64,000 bases of DNA from contig CM069446.1 in the NCBI GenBank assembly GCA_035610835.1, forward strand, positions 74,137,062 to 74,201,061, in the 5' to 3' direction. This DNA is from Ophiura sarsii (taxonomy: Eukaryota; Echinodermata; Ophiuroidea; Amphilepidida; Ophiuridae). Below are positions 1-11,931 of the stretch, in pieces (the stretch's first letter is position 1; the number at the start of each line of letters is the position of its first letter). The notes under the pieces are model-generated. The model did no database searches and was not told the origin of the DNA. It saw only the letters and a list, made by a program, of their open reading frames with translations. Made by a program: the position numbers and the translations under genes.

Positions 1-890
1 TAGTTACAGGCACAAAGAAACGTGACCATATAAGACACGTCATCAGAAATCTCTACTGGCTTCCTATTAAGAAAAGAATTGTGTTCAAGCTCCTGCTCAT
101 TGTGTATAAATCACTTAACAATGCTGGTCCAAGTTATGTGTCTGAATTGCTGAAACCTTATATTCCCACGGCTAACCTTCGCTCTGGCTCCCGTGAGTTT
201 CTTGTTGTTCCAAAAAGCAAAATGAAGTCTTTCGGTGATGGAGCTTTCTCCATCGCGGGCCCTAAATTATGGAACACTCTCCCAATGGACATACGCCAGG
301 CAAGGCTCAAGATAACAGTTTTTTTACCTAGAGCTACTTTTTTCAAAAGTAGCGCCCGGATCATGGGATTTATTGAGAACCAGGAGCTACTTTCAGTCTA
401 CCAGGAGCTAACTTTTTAATAAATCGTATTGTCAAATCGAAATTCGATGTCTTAGGCAAGCTCACCGATCATCAACGGGCGCTGGTTTGGACAAAATATC
501 AGCGCTCGGTTGTTTATTTTTCAGCATAACCGGGCGCTATGGCAGGAGGACCGAGGGGTAAAAATCGCCCAGCGCCCGCTTATCTTGAGCCTTGACGCCA
601 GGCAGGTTCAGTTCAGGAGTTCAAGTCGTGACTTAAGACCTACTTATTTAACTTGGAAATCTAATTATATGTATTTGTTCATGATCTTTCATTTCATAAT
701 GCATGATGCCATACACATTCATATCTCTTGTTTAAATATGCATTTGACTCTGTGTATGTTTATCTCTGTAGTTTTATGATCATTGTTGTATTTTTGCTTT
801 AATCTTGTATTTATATGTTGTACAGAGCTTTGAGTTTAGATCTCACTAAAGTAAAGCGCTCTATAAGTGTGTGTTATTATTATTATTATG
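1..890 (+). mobile_element. LINE 3' end (ORF2 C-terminus and tail), interrupted
   Basis: From base 1 the plus strand reads RHVIRNLYWLPIKKRIVFKL, then LNNAGPSYVSELLKPYIP, SREFLVVPKSKMKSFGDGAF and GPKLWNTLPMDIR, the C-terminal signature of CR1/L2-like non-LTR ORF2 proteins. The frame breaks at about 318; FKSRLKTYLFNLEI resumes at about 620, so about 300 bases look inserted. A 3' region with AAAGCGCTCTATAAGTGTGT and an ATT repeat ends near 890. Dead copy; the start is outside the window. Confidence 0.75.
318..617. mobile_element. putative insertion inside the LINE
   Basis: This stretch separates two parts of the LINE reading frame that rejoin in sense (ITVF before, FKSRLKTYLF after). It contains repeated CCAGGAGCTA words and GCGCCCG/CGGGCGC inverted words. 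Boundaries are approximate; the family is not recognised. Confidence 0.45.
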
Positions 891-969
891 TATTCCTACA
901 TCCCATACAGGGTTATAGCTAGGCCAAATTGAGTGCCGGCGAATCACGGCATGGGATCCAGAGGCCTGC

Positions 970-1276
970 TTAAAGGTATATTATGTGATCTTTTCCAGGG
1001 GACGCCCTCAATCCTCGAAAAAAATAGGAAGCAGATTTTATTGCAGATTTACATTTCTGATCATAAATCATGAATATATTCCAAGTTACAGAGCGATACG
1101 ATTCCTAATTACCTCAAAATCATGGTTTTAGAGTGAATTTAGAGTAAATTTTAAAAATAGATTGTCCCGGTACCGGGACACTCTATTTTTCAACCTCTTA
1201 AAACCATGATTTTAAAGTAATTAGGAATCGCATCGATCTGTAACTTAGAAGATCGATCACATAATATGCCTTTTAA
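970..1276. mobile_element. TTAA-flanked MITE, family A
   Basis: Long inverted repeat with ends TTAAAGGTATATTATGTGATC and GATCACATAATATGCC then TTTTAA. The centre is a palindrome around TGTCCCGGTACCGGGACA. TTAA at both ends suggests a TTAA-target (piggyBac- or Kolobok-like) non-autonomous element. Other copies: 5175, 9894, 17976, 26977 and 30628. Confidence 0.75.
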
Positions 1277-1518
1277 CACTTTCCACGCAGCTATAATTTT
1301 TACCATACACAAAACAGATTTTTCAGAAACCTTTCACAATTTTCAAAGTTTATCTCAAGGATTACTGACTCAATACTAGGCATGTTTGTACTTATGTCAA
1401 TGTATTTCTCATGGTGATTCCAAATATGGTAATGAAATTCAATAATTTTGACATTTTTTAAACATTTTGTGAAATTTTGGAATGTCGTCTGCAGCTGCCT
1501 GCCGCATGGAAAGTGTTA
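1274..1518. mobile_element. inverted-repeat MITE, family E
   Basis: Ends TAACACTTTCCACGCAGC and GCCGCATGGAAAGTGTTA; the middle includes ATACACAAAACAGATTTT and CATGTTTGTACTTATG. It directly abuts family A, sharing the TTAA. Other copies at 22610, 42155 and 52089. Confidence 0.7.
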
Positions 1519-2335
1519 GGGGTTTATAGTTTTTTTTTTTAATTTTGAGGGTTTCCTGCCACATTAATTTCTTATTTTATGAGTCAGTTTAATTATTCTA
1601 TCCATAATAAGTATGTTTTAACCTTTTTTAAATTGTATTCATTTTTTAGTGCCGGTCGGCCAGCTTGAGTGCCGGCTACACTTGCCCCTTTTTCAGGTAC
1701 CAAAAGTAAAATGAGATGTACTTGTTGTGGTAACCAAAACGGGGAACAAAATCTGTAATATTTTGATGAGTATTTTTATTTTCTAAACACTTTAAAAACA
1801 ATTTTAAAAAATCTTTTTTTGATTTTCGACTAAAATTTGTAAAAAAAAATTAAATTGGATTTTTTTTCTTAATTTTCAAAAAAATAAATAAATAAATTGG
1901 GTTGGACGAGGACAATCAAACATTTTTTGTTGTTGTTGGCCTAACCCTGATCTTACATATCACATACCTTGAGTTGTTTGATTCTACCATCTGGAAAAGC
2001 TTCACTAGAGGTAGATATCAAAGATTTACCCTGCAGGAAGAATGAAGACAAATCATATTATTATATTATAAATATACACGCCCATTTAGAGAAGGGGCAG
2101 GGAGTACTCAAAAGGATGGCAAGGCTGGTAATTTGGAGCAAGGATTAGACATTAGCACCGACAGCTAAATTTGGTGCGGAGCGGGTAAAAGAGTTCAATC
2201 TTTTTGCCAAACTCACCGATTTACAAGAAGATTACTCAATCTACCTGTGAATATGAAAACAAATTTAAGCACATCATCAATTTGGGCTATAGTTTGATCA
2301 GTGTGTAGAACCATAATCGTGTGTGTACGTTTGGA
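1519..2335. other. gene-free AT-rich stretch
   Basis: No coding sequence supported. Around 1913-1950 lies one end of a GGCCAACAACAAAAA-type element (family D). The rest shows A/T tracts only. Confidence 0.5.
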
Positions 2336-2344
2336 TTACTTTAA

Positions 2345-2530
2345 CAGGTGGAAAGATAAATACCAAACCCCACCCAAACCTAACCCTCCCTACCTATAAC
2401 CCTCCCCACCAAATCCCAACCCAAACCCCCCACCCTAAACCCCAACCTTCACCCCTCCCGCACCAAACCCCTTCCTGACCCAACCCTAACCCTCCCCACC
2501 TATAACCCCAACCTTAACCCCTCCCGCGGG
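2345..2530. repeat. CCCTAACCCTCCCCACC low-complexity tract
   Basis: Irregular C-rich repeat mixing CCCAACCC, CCCTAACCC and CTCCCCACC words with CCTATAACC. It recurs at 3445-3700. Not a clean hexamer array. Confidence 0.7.
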
Positions 2531-2629
2531 TTGCTCAGTGGTCATTACAAGGGGTATCATGCGCGTCCAAGGACTTTCAAAAAGTACCCTAAATAAGTAA
2601 TTGCATAAATGTTAAAAAGTACCTCCTAT

Positions 2630-2960
2630 AGATGAGGTGACCGTTGTTTACATTTAGGACGCCCTCTGTTGATTTGAGACAAAACACACCGGGCAAGAGT
2701 TCCTATAGTTTACATAGGCCAGATAAGGTTTTCTAACTAGATTGTGGTGTCACAGCAAATTGTTATCAAAACTGTCTTTAAACTTGCTTAGGAATGCTAT
2801 AAGCTATCGCATTTCACAAAAAAAATTTTTTAAAAAAAAATGAGTTTTACAATCCATTAGAAAGAAATTTCATGTTGTCTTCATTAACTTTACTGTATAT
2901 TCTGCCTGGAGGGAATCAACAGAGGGTGTCCCATTTGTAAATACATGACGTCACCGGTCA
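2630..2960. repeat. inverted repeat around GACGCCCTCTGTTGATT
   Basis: The left arm (GTGACCGTTGTTTACATTTA, then GGACGCCCTCTGTTGAT) is matched by AATCAACAGAGGGTGTCCCA and TTTGTAAATACATGACG, then CACCGGTCAC, on the other side. Likely a MITE; boundaries approximate. Confidence 0.5.
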
Positions 2961-3444
2961 CACCATCTATAACAAGTAAGGACAGTACATAATTTGTATA
3001 TTTTGAATCCTAACTAAGAACGATGCACTCTAAACACTAATTTTCCTTCCCTTAGTCTTTAGGAAGCTCCTGGAGCAAGCTGTATTCTACTTTTAACATA
3101 CGCATGATAACCTTTTTGTTGCGATGAAGACTATGAATTGGCGAGACTTGCTAAAAGTCTATGAGGCTTCTCGGAATTCCAAACAGGGTCGCTGCTGTGA
3201 TAAATTGCGACGGAAAAAGATTGAGGATTATATCGCCGCTATTTAAAAAAATTCATAGATACAAGAAAATAAGGACCTTAAATACGCAAGACCATAGTAT
3301 GAAAAGTATACCCTTTTTCCTGATTTTCCATGTTTTGATACCTTATAAACAAGTTTCGTACGTATCGTGCACTGGCTTCAAAAACCACCCTAATTATGTG
3401 ATTTCTTGGACACGCTTGATACCCCACTTTCAATAACCACTGAT

Positions 3445-3700
3445 CACCGCGGCCCCTCCCCCACCCAACCCCATACCTAACCCTCCCCACCAAACCCCTC
3501 CCCGACCCAACCCGAACCCTCCCCACCTATAACTCTAACCTTAACCCCTTCCGTACCAAACCCCTCCCAGACTCGACCCTAACACTCCCCACCTATAACC
3601 CCTCCCCACCCAACCCCAAACATATCCTTCCACACCCAACCCTGACCCCCCCCCCCCCACCCCCCGATCTCTCCGTAACCCCTTCCCCACCCAACCCTGG
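3445..3700. repeat. second CCCTAACC/CTCCCCACC low-complexity tract
   Basis: Same word set as 2345-2530, with CCTATAAC words and a C run near 3647-3665. The small ORFs here are compositional. Confidence 0.7.
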
Positions 3701-3934
3701 GTACCCTACCTGTTGTACGCTTGCTCTATGTGCAACATGATTGTTCAGACATGCTTCACAAAACTTGTCGATATATTCAATCTGTGACTGGATGCTGCTG
3801 TTCAAATAGGCTGCTTTCACAAAAGGAAGGCTTGATGAACCTGTATTTAAATCATAATAAATAATTTAGTCAAGTTCGTCCTTGGAAATTGTTGACACAA
3901 GATATTTTCTTTGATATGCTGAAATTTGAACAAA

Positions 3935-4440
3935 CACATTGGAAAGGGGGATAGGTATGTGCCGCACTGAAGACTCTTTTCTGCTAGCTTTTAAGGCCCC
4001 TTTTTGAGCCTGCATCAGCTCTTAAGACCCCTATTTTATTGAAAATTCAAAAATCTCAAACATTTTAAATTCAACAATTTTCGCAAATTTGCATTCTTAG
4101 GCCAAACAAAGAAGATAGTCTGTCTCAGAAGCCCGCCCGCATTGGTATGTGAAATGAGCTACAAATGAGTAGGCCTAAATGAGTAGGTCTATGCGCTGAG
4201 GTCTAAAAAAAAATCGCATACCTCATAGCCTATTTTCAAAAAATAAATAAATAAATAAAAAAATTACACAGCACCTTTGAAAAACGAACCAGTTCTTAAG
4301 ACCTACTTTTTGGAGAAAATCAGACCCTATTTTTCATCATAACATTTTCCAGTTGAGTTTTGAAGCCCCCCTTTTTGAGACCCAGGCGGCATACCCCTAT
4401 CAAAAAAAAGTTGAGTGCCCCCCCCCCCCCCCCCCCGGGC
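3935..4440. mobile_element. degenerate inverted-repeat elements with a C run
   Basis: Holds AGGTATGTGCCGCACTGAAG with an inverted partner near 4360-4440, and a partial family D copy from 4101 (TTAGGCCAAACAAAG, GTCTGTCTCAGAAG). A related copy at 18927-19312 has the same GTGCCGC ends. About 22 C end the block at 4416-4437. Confidence 0.5.
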
Positions 4441-4442
4441 CT

Positions 4443-5174
4443 AATAATATGGCTCCATTCACTATTCACTTGCCATTTACGCAAAATAGTGGACTCAAAA
4501 TCATTGGTCGTCAACCTGAAAATTGGCTGGTTCATTTTCCTAGGCTTGGTGTCACTTGGTGTCTGATTGTGACAAAATAGAACCCATCTTTTGAAACCCA
4601 AATAAGATGAATACTTGAGGATTACCAGCCAAACAAAGGACTCAGTAGAGCGGCACATCCCCATACAACTATATGTGACCTGGCACCACAAAATGAGCGT
4701 AACGTAGCTGGGGCTGATTTTGAGTTATGGCCTGAAATAGTCGATTTGACAAGGCCAAGGGGAGGTCAAATATGAGATATTTCATTTTCGGAAAGACAAA
4801 CTATTATGTATTACATTCCGAAGTATTAAGAAAATATTTTGGGTCTAAGTATGTTTTTTAAGTGATTTTAGAGAGGGCATTTTATTCTTACATCTCAAGA
4901 AATAAACCCAAAGAGAGAAAAAATGTCTCGAAATGTCTCGAAATTACCTTGTTCACATTGTCATTTCCAGGGGTTTAAAATAGAAGAAAAAATAGTATCC
5001 CCTATGGCAAATTTGGTATGGTCTTAAAAGTTAATCCAATAAGTGTATCATATTGGTTGCTAGGACATTATGCATATGCATTTTGTAGTACACCCTTTGA
5101 GTTTGTGTGTGCACACAATTTACATACACGGTCACCGGTCACTTGATAAGCTTCACTGACTTTGAAGAGTAAAA
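4443..5174. other. gene-free stretch
   Basis: No gene seen. Tandem AATGTCTCGAAATGTCTCG near 4925 and a GGTCACCGGTCAC palindrome near 5129 are the only notable words. Confidence 0.4.
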
Positions 5175-5391
5175 ATAAACTGTCATGTCTGCGCGACAAC
5201 TCATTTTTCACTCTAAATTCACTCTAAAACCATGATTTTGAAGTAACGTAATTAGGAATCGTATCGCTCTGTAACTCAGAATATATTTATGATTTATGAT
5301 CAGAAATGTAAATCTGCAAGAAAATCTACTTCCTAAAAAAAATCATGAATAGAGGGTGCTCCCTGGAAAAGATCACATAATATGCCTTTAA
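5175..5391. mobile_element. family A MITE, 5'-truncated copy
   Basis: Right half only: AAACCATGATTTTGAAGTAA, TTAGGAATCGTATCGCTCTG, ending GATCACATAATATGCC then TTTAA. The left arm is missing. Confidence 0.65.
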
Positions 5392-6059
5392 TAGCGAAAA
5401 AATTACCGCTTTTGAATAAAACACTGTATAATACTCACCCGTGTTCTCTAACGTGCATCTAACATACATTCTGAAATGGGCCATGTCTGTGATATGACCT
5501 TGTTTGAGCGCCGCCTCATATCCCACACTGTGTAGAAAAACCACCGGTGGGAAAACCTACAAAATGAAGTAAAAAAATAACATGGGGGAAATGAGAGGGG
5601 GGGGGGGGGGGGGGGGGTAAACAGGTATAAGGACACATAATGGGGTGGGGGGCAACCATTATAGTACAAAAGTGCATTTATTTGTCTAATTTTTTGATGG
5701 AAGATAGAGAAGCTCTCTCATACAGTTCTTATAAATGTCACTTAGCGAACTAAAGGTCCGTGTCAATATTGAACAAATACACATATCCAGGGCCCCTGCA
5801 CTTTTTTATTTCACTGTCAGTCTGTCACACCATCGCACAACACCATCTATACTTCGCCATGCCAAAAACCTCTCCCATTCGAGAACCGCCCCTTTTCCGG
5901 GTGAGATCAGAGGATGGGACAGGGTCACAGTGAGCGAGTCCTCTATCGGTACATACACCACAGCGCGCATGGCAGGCCAGAGAGTGTTGTTCATAGGGTG
6001 ACAAGGAAAAGGGTCAGGGTCGTATGAAGCAGACTATTTGAACCCTTGTCTCCTTTACA

Positions 6060-6256
6060 ATTAGAGAATAAAGGTATTGTTTTTAGACCGTACCCGTGTT
6101 TGTCTGACATAAATGCGGACGATAGTATTATTTTAAGTAGAACAACGACGCCACAGGCGAGTTGTTCTACGCAAAAAATAATACTATCGAACGCATTTAT
6201 GTCAGACAATATAACAAGGGTACGGTCTAAAAAATATACCTTTATTCTCATTCTTA
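6060..6256. mobile_element. foldback element
   Basis: Arms GAATAAAGGTATTGTTTTTAG with ACCGTACCCG, CTGACATAAATGCG and GATAGTATTATTTT face their reverse complements, around a centre GAACAACGACGCCACAGGCG then AGTTGTTC. About 80-85 bases per arm with few mismatches. Confidence 0.75.
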
Positions 6257-6681
6257 AACAATCATACTTTAGACATTTATCAAAGAAATAAGTACATTTT
6301 ATTGTCCACATTTGACAACTTTTACCCCTGCTAGGATCGAATAGCCCACAAGCATTCCATCCAATCACATGCGATGAGTAAACCATGCGTAAGCATCGCA
6401 GCGCCGGCATAAACGCAGGAACAGCGCTAAAGACGCACTGCAGAAGTGCGCGTTATGGAGCAAACCACGCATTGTGAAGGTAGGGCGCGCTGTTAAAACG
6501 TAAGCCCCACCTCCCCGTGTTCTATTGTCTCATCTAGATGTCGCCGATTTCTCTGAGAACCAATGAGATTGCTTAAACTTTCTTAGCTGTTTAAGAATAC
6601 CCATCCAAGGCCTCCATGAAACTTTTACTTATCAATAAGTCATGAGATGTATTTAAACTAAATAGCATTCATACACTCTTA

Positions 6682-6895
6682 TCGAACCCAGTGGCGTAAC
6701 CAGAGGGGGGGGGGGGGGCCCAATATTGATGTTGTGTCGGTTGAGATTGGCACTGTCGGTTCATTTGACAAGAGGAATCATGGAATTATGGTCAAAAGTA
6801 CACAGATGAAAAAAGTTGGCACTGTCGGTTCATTTGACAAGAGGAATCATGGAATTATGGTCAAAAGTACACAGATGAAAAAAGTTTGCGCGCGT

Positions 6896-6926
<31 letters not shown>

Positions 6927-7097
6927 GAAATACAATATTTTGGGTTACAAGCTTGTTAAGAGCCAAAATGTACCTCAATCATAGCCAAAATAAGTGTATA
7001 GTCGAAAAAAAGTGCCGCACATTTCTTAAGTCAAAACAATCTTGTCGGTTCACTTTCATTTCTTGCCCCCCAATATCAAAAACCTAGTTACGCTACG
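6682..7097. mobile_element. GTGGCGTAACCAGAGG-type MITE with internal tandem duplication
   Basis: Left end AGTGGCGTAACCAGAGG, right end CCTAGTTACGCTAC in inverse orientation. Inside, a unit of about 69 bp with GGCACTGTCGGTTCATTTGA is present twice in tandem (about 6746-6814 and 6815-6883), followed by a 26-base C run. Relatives at 15487 and 51731 and partial ones at 20221 and 23540. Confidence 0.65.
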
Positions 7098-7778
7098 GAT
7101 CGAACCAATCAAAAAGCAGGAAAATAGAATACGTCGGAGTGCATTGAAAGTGTCTAATTGCACTCTGCGTGCGCGCACGTATGGTTTTCTAGGGAAGGAT
7201 CGGGGCACTGGGAGCAGTGTCATATGGAAACGTTTAGACCTGTTTGTCTCATAAAATCAATTGCCACACATACAACGTTCCAAGCACAGTGTATACAATG
7301 GCTCGGGTCAATGCACAAAGAAAAGCGTCATTGAAAATTCGTCACGATTCACTGATCAGAGTGACCTCTTTAAGGTTACAAGTAATTGGATGGTGTTAGA
7401 AAAAGAATCGGTCCGCCAAAAGTATATGACCAATCAGAGAATAGGACCGTGTGCAAACGAATCCACTAGGGCCAGCACAGACCGGACAAGGCTAACCCGT
7501 CAGGCAACATTTAGAGTGCTGTGAATGAATTGCCAATTGTTGATATTGTCATTCACATCGTCCCATTGAAGAAAAGTATGGCCACGCCGGGTTTAAATAA
7601 ATGGTACGCCGGAACGAAATAACTTTTATGATATTTTTTTTCACATTGATATACATGTAGAAGACTAGATATTTTTTAGATATCCGAGATGGCCAACGGA
7701 TGTCTTTAAATATTTAGCGTATAAAAAGTCTACTTTTTGTCACTGCGGTTTCATCATCCTGTGTTAAAACGTGACTAA

Positions 7779-8098
7779 GGCCTAAAAACAAACAAAAAAT
7801 GGTTTGATTGGCCTAACATGACAAAAACAAATAGGGTAGGTCGGTCGGGATTTTTTATTTATTTTTATAATCACCTGCTTTTGAATAAAAATAGCCGAAA
7901 ATGAAAGCAAATAGTCAGAAACTTTAATACTATGTTCATTTTATTTTTATTTTTTATTTTTTATTTATTTTTTTAATTAAATTTAATTTTCTTTTTCTTT
8001 TTTCCTCCCTCAAAATAATTAAAAAAACATATTCAGGGTCGGCGATGTATTTAGGGTCGGTCAGGTTAGTTCAATCAAACTCTTTTTTGTTGTTGGCC
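7779..8098. mobile_element. family D MITE with TAA target duplication
   Basis: Starts GGCCTAAAAACAAAC, ends TTGTTGTTGGCC, with TAA at 7776-7778 and 8099-8101. Inside, AGGGTAGGTCGGTCGGG and AGGGTCGGCGATGTATTTAG words flank an A/T-rich core. The same family recurs at 26221, 27766, 36560, 53656 and 55417. A 3-bp TTA/TAA target fits PIF/Harbinger-like elements. Confidence 0.8.
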
Positions 8099-8101
8099 TA
8101 A

Positions 8102-9348
8102 TTCAGTTGGGTGAGCAAATGAGACAACGTTTCCATATGTACCTGAATCTGTTATTTGTAAGAGAGTGAGTACAGATGACATGTTGGCAGGTCTTCTCTC
8201 AGCCTTTGGCACAATCTCTTCCAGGCCATTCAATTTCTGGGGCTGTTGATCCATTTTGTAATCTTTTCAAGATGATTTCAATCTGTCATGAAACGATAAA
8301 AGATGATTTCAAATTCATTTGTTATTGCTTATGGTGTATGTATAGTAATCAGTCGGTGTTTTGGCAACATGTAAACTTTGAGCCATTTTTATTTAGTGTA
8401 AGACTCTGAGGCGTAACCAGAAGAGGAACTTTTACTTGAATTTTAAAATGAAAATCACTTGCAATCCTCGTATCTATGTAGTACATAGCGTTTAGGTGAG
8501 GTCACACACCAATTATGAGCTCCCGTCCCCATGTGTGCAGTATATTATGAGTTTTCTAGTTTGAAAATGTTAATACATATACATGTACATTGTTTTTGTC
8601 GGATGTTTATAGAGCCAGCTCTGAGTTTTAGCCGAACATGCCGAAGTATGTTTACATAGAGCAAGTTACCGTTTTTCTGTCCAGAAACAGGTTCCGTCCA
8701 GGGCCCTCCGCCTTTTTTATAATCTTCGAATTAACTCCAAAAATGTGATCAAACCTCAAGTTTAAATTCCCAATCAAATCAGCGGATTGTCCATTTCGTC
8801 AATGAAGAATCAAGTCATGTTTTGTGTACATAGTAACATGAGCTTCATCATCATATTGAAATCAAAACATCTAATTTAGTCTCATTTACTCTGTAAATAA
8901 TATTGATGTGCGTACTCAAAACAACTGGACAGTAACAATTGTGTTCGTGCCCTCAACCTAAACTGCAAAGGTACCCGGGTAGATACACTTTCGGCAGTTG
9001 GCAGCAGGGTCAGAGTGCCCGGGCATATAGATTTGCAGCAATTGTTAGGGATGTTCATATCATTGACTACAGAGGGCGAATTTTTTTTAAAAATATGTCG
9101 CCAAAATATGTAGAAAACTCCATGTTTACCTCTTTTAAATCCAGCGAAAAAGGAAAACATGAACTGGGATGTATTCACTGATGTCTAACTAACCACACAC
9201 AAGCAACTGGACATCATGGTTTTAAAGCCCTTTTAAGCTGAAATAGTTTAAAATTTGCATAACTTGACCAGTTTTAGCAATATAACTAGGCAAACTACTT
9301 TGTGATTATTCAGCCAGCAGACATGGTTGAACCATCAGATTTTATTGT
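8102..9348. other. gene-free stretch
   Basis: No gene supported; the small ORFs here look random. GTGCCCGGGCATATA near 9016 belongs to a dispersed motif seen again at 10440, 11773 and 11843. Confidence 0.4.
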
Positions 9349-10361
9349 AAAGTACACCTAGCAACAAAAGTCCCTGACCAGGGGCTTTGAGGTTGGCTAA
9401 TTCAAAATAGATAATCGGTACCAAAAATCTGAGATATACATTAAATGAGCAAATTTCTTCTCCGCAGTTTGATACCTCATTCTACAAAATCGAATGGATC
9501 GATACTTTTTAAGTTATGGCGGTTTCAACGACTGCGCATAACAACAGAAAAGTTGCACTAGGTATAGGAAATCATTGATGTGTGGGTGATTACGCACTGA
9601 AAATGTGTGTGTAAATATATCAAAGACTTTCATTCTTCACAGATAAACACGCCCTTTGTCCCGCAAATTGCAGTTATCACTCCAGACCCATTCATCCAGA
9701 TACCTAGGTGGCTCGTTCAATTCAGATAGCACAGAGTTATGACGGGAGTAATCACACAAAAATCAATGATTTCCTATACCTAGTGCAACTTTTCTGTTGT
9801 CATGCGCGGTCATTGAAATCGCCATAACTTTAAAAGTATCCATTCAATTTTTTTTGAATGAGGTATCAAACTGCGGAGAAGACATTTGCTCATTTAAAGG
9901 CATATTATGTGATCTTTTCCAGAGAGCGCCCTCTATTCATGATTTTTTTTAGAAAGTAGATTTTCTTGCAGATTTACATTTCCGATCACAAATCATACAT
10001 ACATGTTACAGAGCGATACGATTCCTAATTACCTCAAAATCATGGTTTTAGAGTGAATTTAGAGTGAAAAATATAAACTGTCGGGATTCCGACAGTTTAT
10101 TTTCACTCTAAAACCATGATTTTGAAGTAATCAAGAATCGTATCGCCCTATAACTTGGAATGTATGCATGATTTATGATCAGAAATGTAAATCTGCAAGA
10201 AAATCTGCTTTCTATTTTTTTGTTGATGTTGAGGGCGTTCCCTGGAAAGATCACATAATATACCTTTAATGTATATCTCAGATTTTTGGTACCGATTATC
10301 TATTTTGAATTAGCCAACCTCAAAGCACCTGGTCAGGGACTTTTGTTGCTAGGTGTACTTT
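9349..10361. mobile_element. large foldback element hosting a family A MITE
   Basis: Arms AAAGTACACCTAGCAACAAA ... TTTTGTTGCTAGGTGTACTTT, and ATCATTGATGTG against its inverse near 9763. The right arm is interrupted at 9894-10269 by a family A MITE; removing it restores arm continuity (CATTTAA / TTTAATGTATATCTCAG). A fragment of the same foldback is at 34335-34545. Confidence 0.75.
9894..10269. mobile_element. family A MITE, complete, nested
   Basis: TTAA at both ends (9894-9897, 10266-10269), ends AAGGCATATTATGTGATC and GATCACATAATATACC, centre AAACTGTCGGGATTCCGACA. It lies inside the right arm of the foldback, so it is younger than it. Confidence 0.8.
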
Positions 10362-10550
10362 GTTTCCATGTATTCCATTTTTAAAGAGATATTTTTATTT
10401 TCAAAATTTTATGAACAGCACAGGCATGACAGGGTCAGGCTGCCCGGGCGCGCGATATCATATTCGTTACCATAAACAACATTTGATACCTTGACGGAGT
10501 AAAGCGCATAGCACAAGCACATGTACGTCATTGTACAGCAATACATTTAT

Positions 10551-11476
10551 GGGCGATTCCATGAAAATGTGACGGAGCAAAAAAACTGAAAATTGCTGCA
10601 AAAGATTTATTTTTACCTCTATGTTGTTCAAAGCTCATGCAAAGGTTCAGGAAAAAATTGTTACAACATTTGGCTAATGTTTACTATGAAAAAATTCTAC
10701 TTTTCTTACCCCAAAAATGGTAACACATGTTACCGGAGCAACAGTTTTTTGAAAATATTTACTTTATTGACTTGGTTTTAATTTACGCCACTTATAATTT
10801 TAATTCTACTAGTTAGGCCCTATTTAAAAATAGAAAACAATTAGATAAATTCATAACCACCACTCTACAATAGGCCATCAAAATGTCGTAACGCGTGTTA
10901 CCAAACTCATAGTCAGGAAAACGTGCTAAAACCTCAATTTTTCAAGTGTTAATCACTATTTATGGTTAATATGTTGTTAGTTCAATTGCCAAAGTCAAAA
11001 TTAATTTTAATTTAGAAATATAATAAAGAATCTAAGGCTAGTAAATTATGGCTGTACAAAGTGTAACACGTGTTACCGTAACACGTGTTACCGACTATTT
11101 TGAATTTTACAAAAAAGTGAGAACTTTAATTCTTGTTATTATTCTAGTTTTATAAACCTTATAAAGGTACTTGCTTACAGTAGTGACCAATTGATTGTAG
11201 GTTGGTTAATTGAAATACACAAGCAAAACAAAGTCGGGATTTTTTTTTAGTGCGTCTTTTTTCGTAACGCGTGTTTCGTGTTACTGATATTCGGAGCGGT
11301 CTTACAAATAACATGAGCTAATATTTCATATTGGTGTTAGCATGAGGATCTAGCCTGAAGTCTTGGGTATTACAATACAAAAGATGAAAACTTCATTCAA
11401 ATTACTTTTACAGTTATAGAGTGGAAAATAAAGAATGGCGCTCTTAAATGTAACGCGTGTTACCGTGGAATCGCCC
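10551..11476. mobile_element. TIR element with regularly spaced GTAACACGTGTTAC palindromes
   Basis: Ends GGGCGATTCCA and TGGAATCGCCC, flanked on both sides by TTAT. No coding potential. Six copies of a near-palindrome TAACRCGTGTTACC begin at about 10719, 10887, 11061, 11077, 11263 (degraded) and 11449: spacing about 170-186 bases apart from one immediate doublet. The sequence between is not obviously alike. Family not recognised. Confidence 0.7.
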
Positions 11477-11507
11477 TTATACAGTGTTCAGCCAAAAGTG
11501 TGTACGG

Positions 11508-11765
11508 TTATAGTCGTCGTCAGAATACTTCGGCACTTTTTTCTGTGACAACTGCGTACAGCGTAAACACGGAAGTGCTTTGTAAATTGTAGAACAGCGT
11601 CACAACAGCGTTATCTTTGAGCAGTTCGACGCGTCACGGCCCCTGTAATCCGATTGGCAGCGATTGTATCTATGGGTCATGAATGTCCCCGCCCACACGC
11701 TCATTAACTAGACGCGCGCATTGGCGGTTTTAAAAAGTGCTGAAGTATTCTGACGACGACTATAA
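11508..11765. mobile_element. MITE with TTATAGTCGTCGTCAG ends
   Basis: Inverted ends TTATAGTCGTCGTCAGAATA and TATTCTGACGACGACTATAA, continuing to CTTC(G/A)GCACTTTTT. About 258 bp, starting some 30 bases after the previous element. Confidence 0.8.
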
Positions 11766-11931
11766 TAAGTTCGCTGCCCGGGCATGATATAGTCATTGCC
11801 AGGCATAATTAATAATAGTATAATATTACTTTTACTAAGTGCCTGGGCATATAATATTGCAGCCATTGTCTACACATGACAGTAGGGAGTGTCAGGCTGC
11901 CCGGCCATATAATATATATCATTATATAGTC

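Noticed and set aside
2345..2530. Interstitial telomere repeat (CCCTAA)n
   Set aside because: CCCTAACCC words occur, but mixed with CCCAACCC, CTCCCCACC and CCTATAACC; there is no run of perfect hexamers.
4320..4691. 123-codon minus-strand ORF with a glycine run
   Set aside because: It overlaps degenerate repeats, and the glycine/proline runs come from a C homopolymer; no family motif or splice context.
5991..6410. 139-codon minus-strand ORF
   Set aside because: It runs through the foldback at 6060-6256, whose two arms it translates in succession; no recognisable domain.
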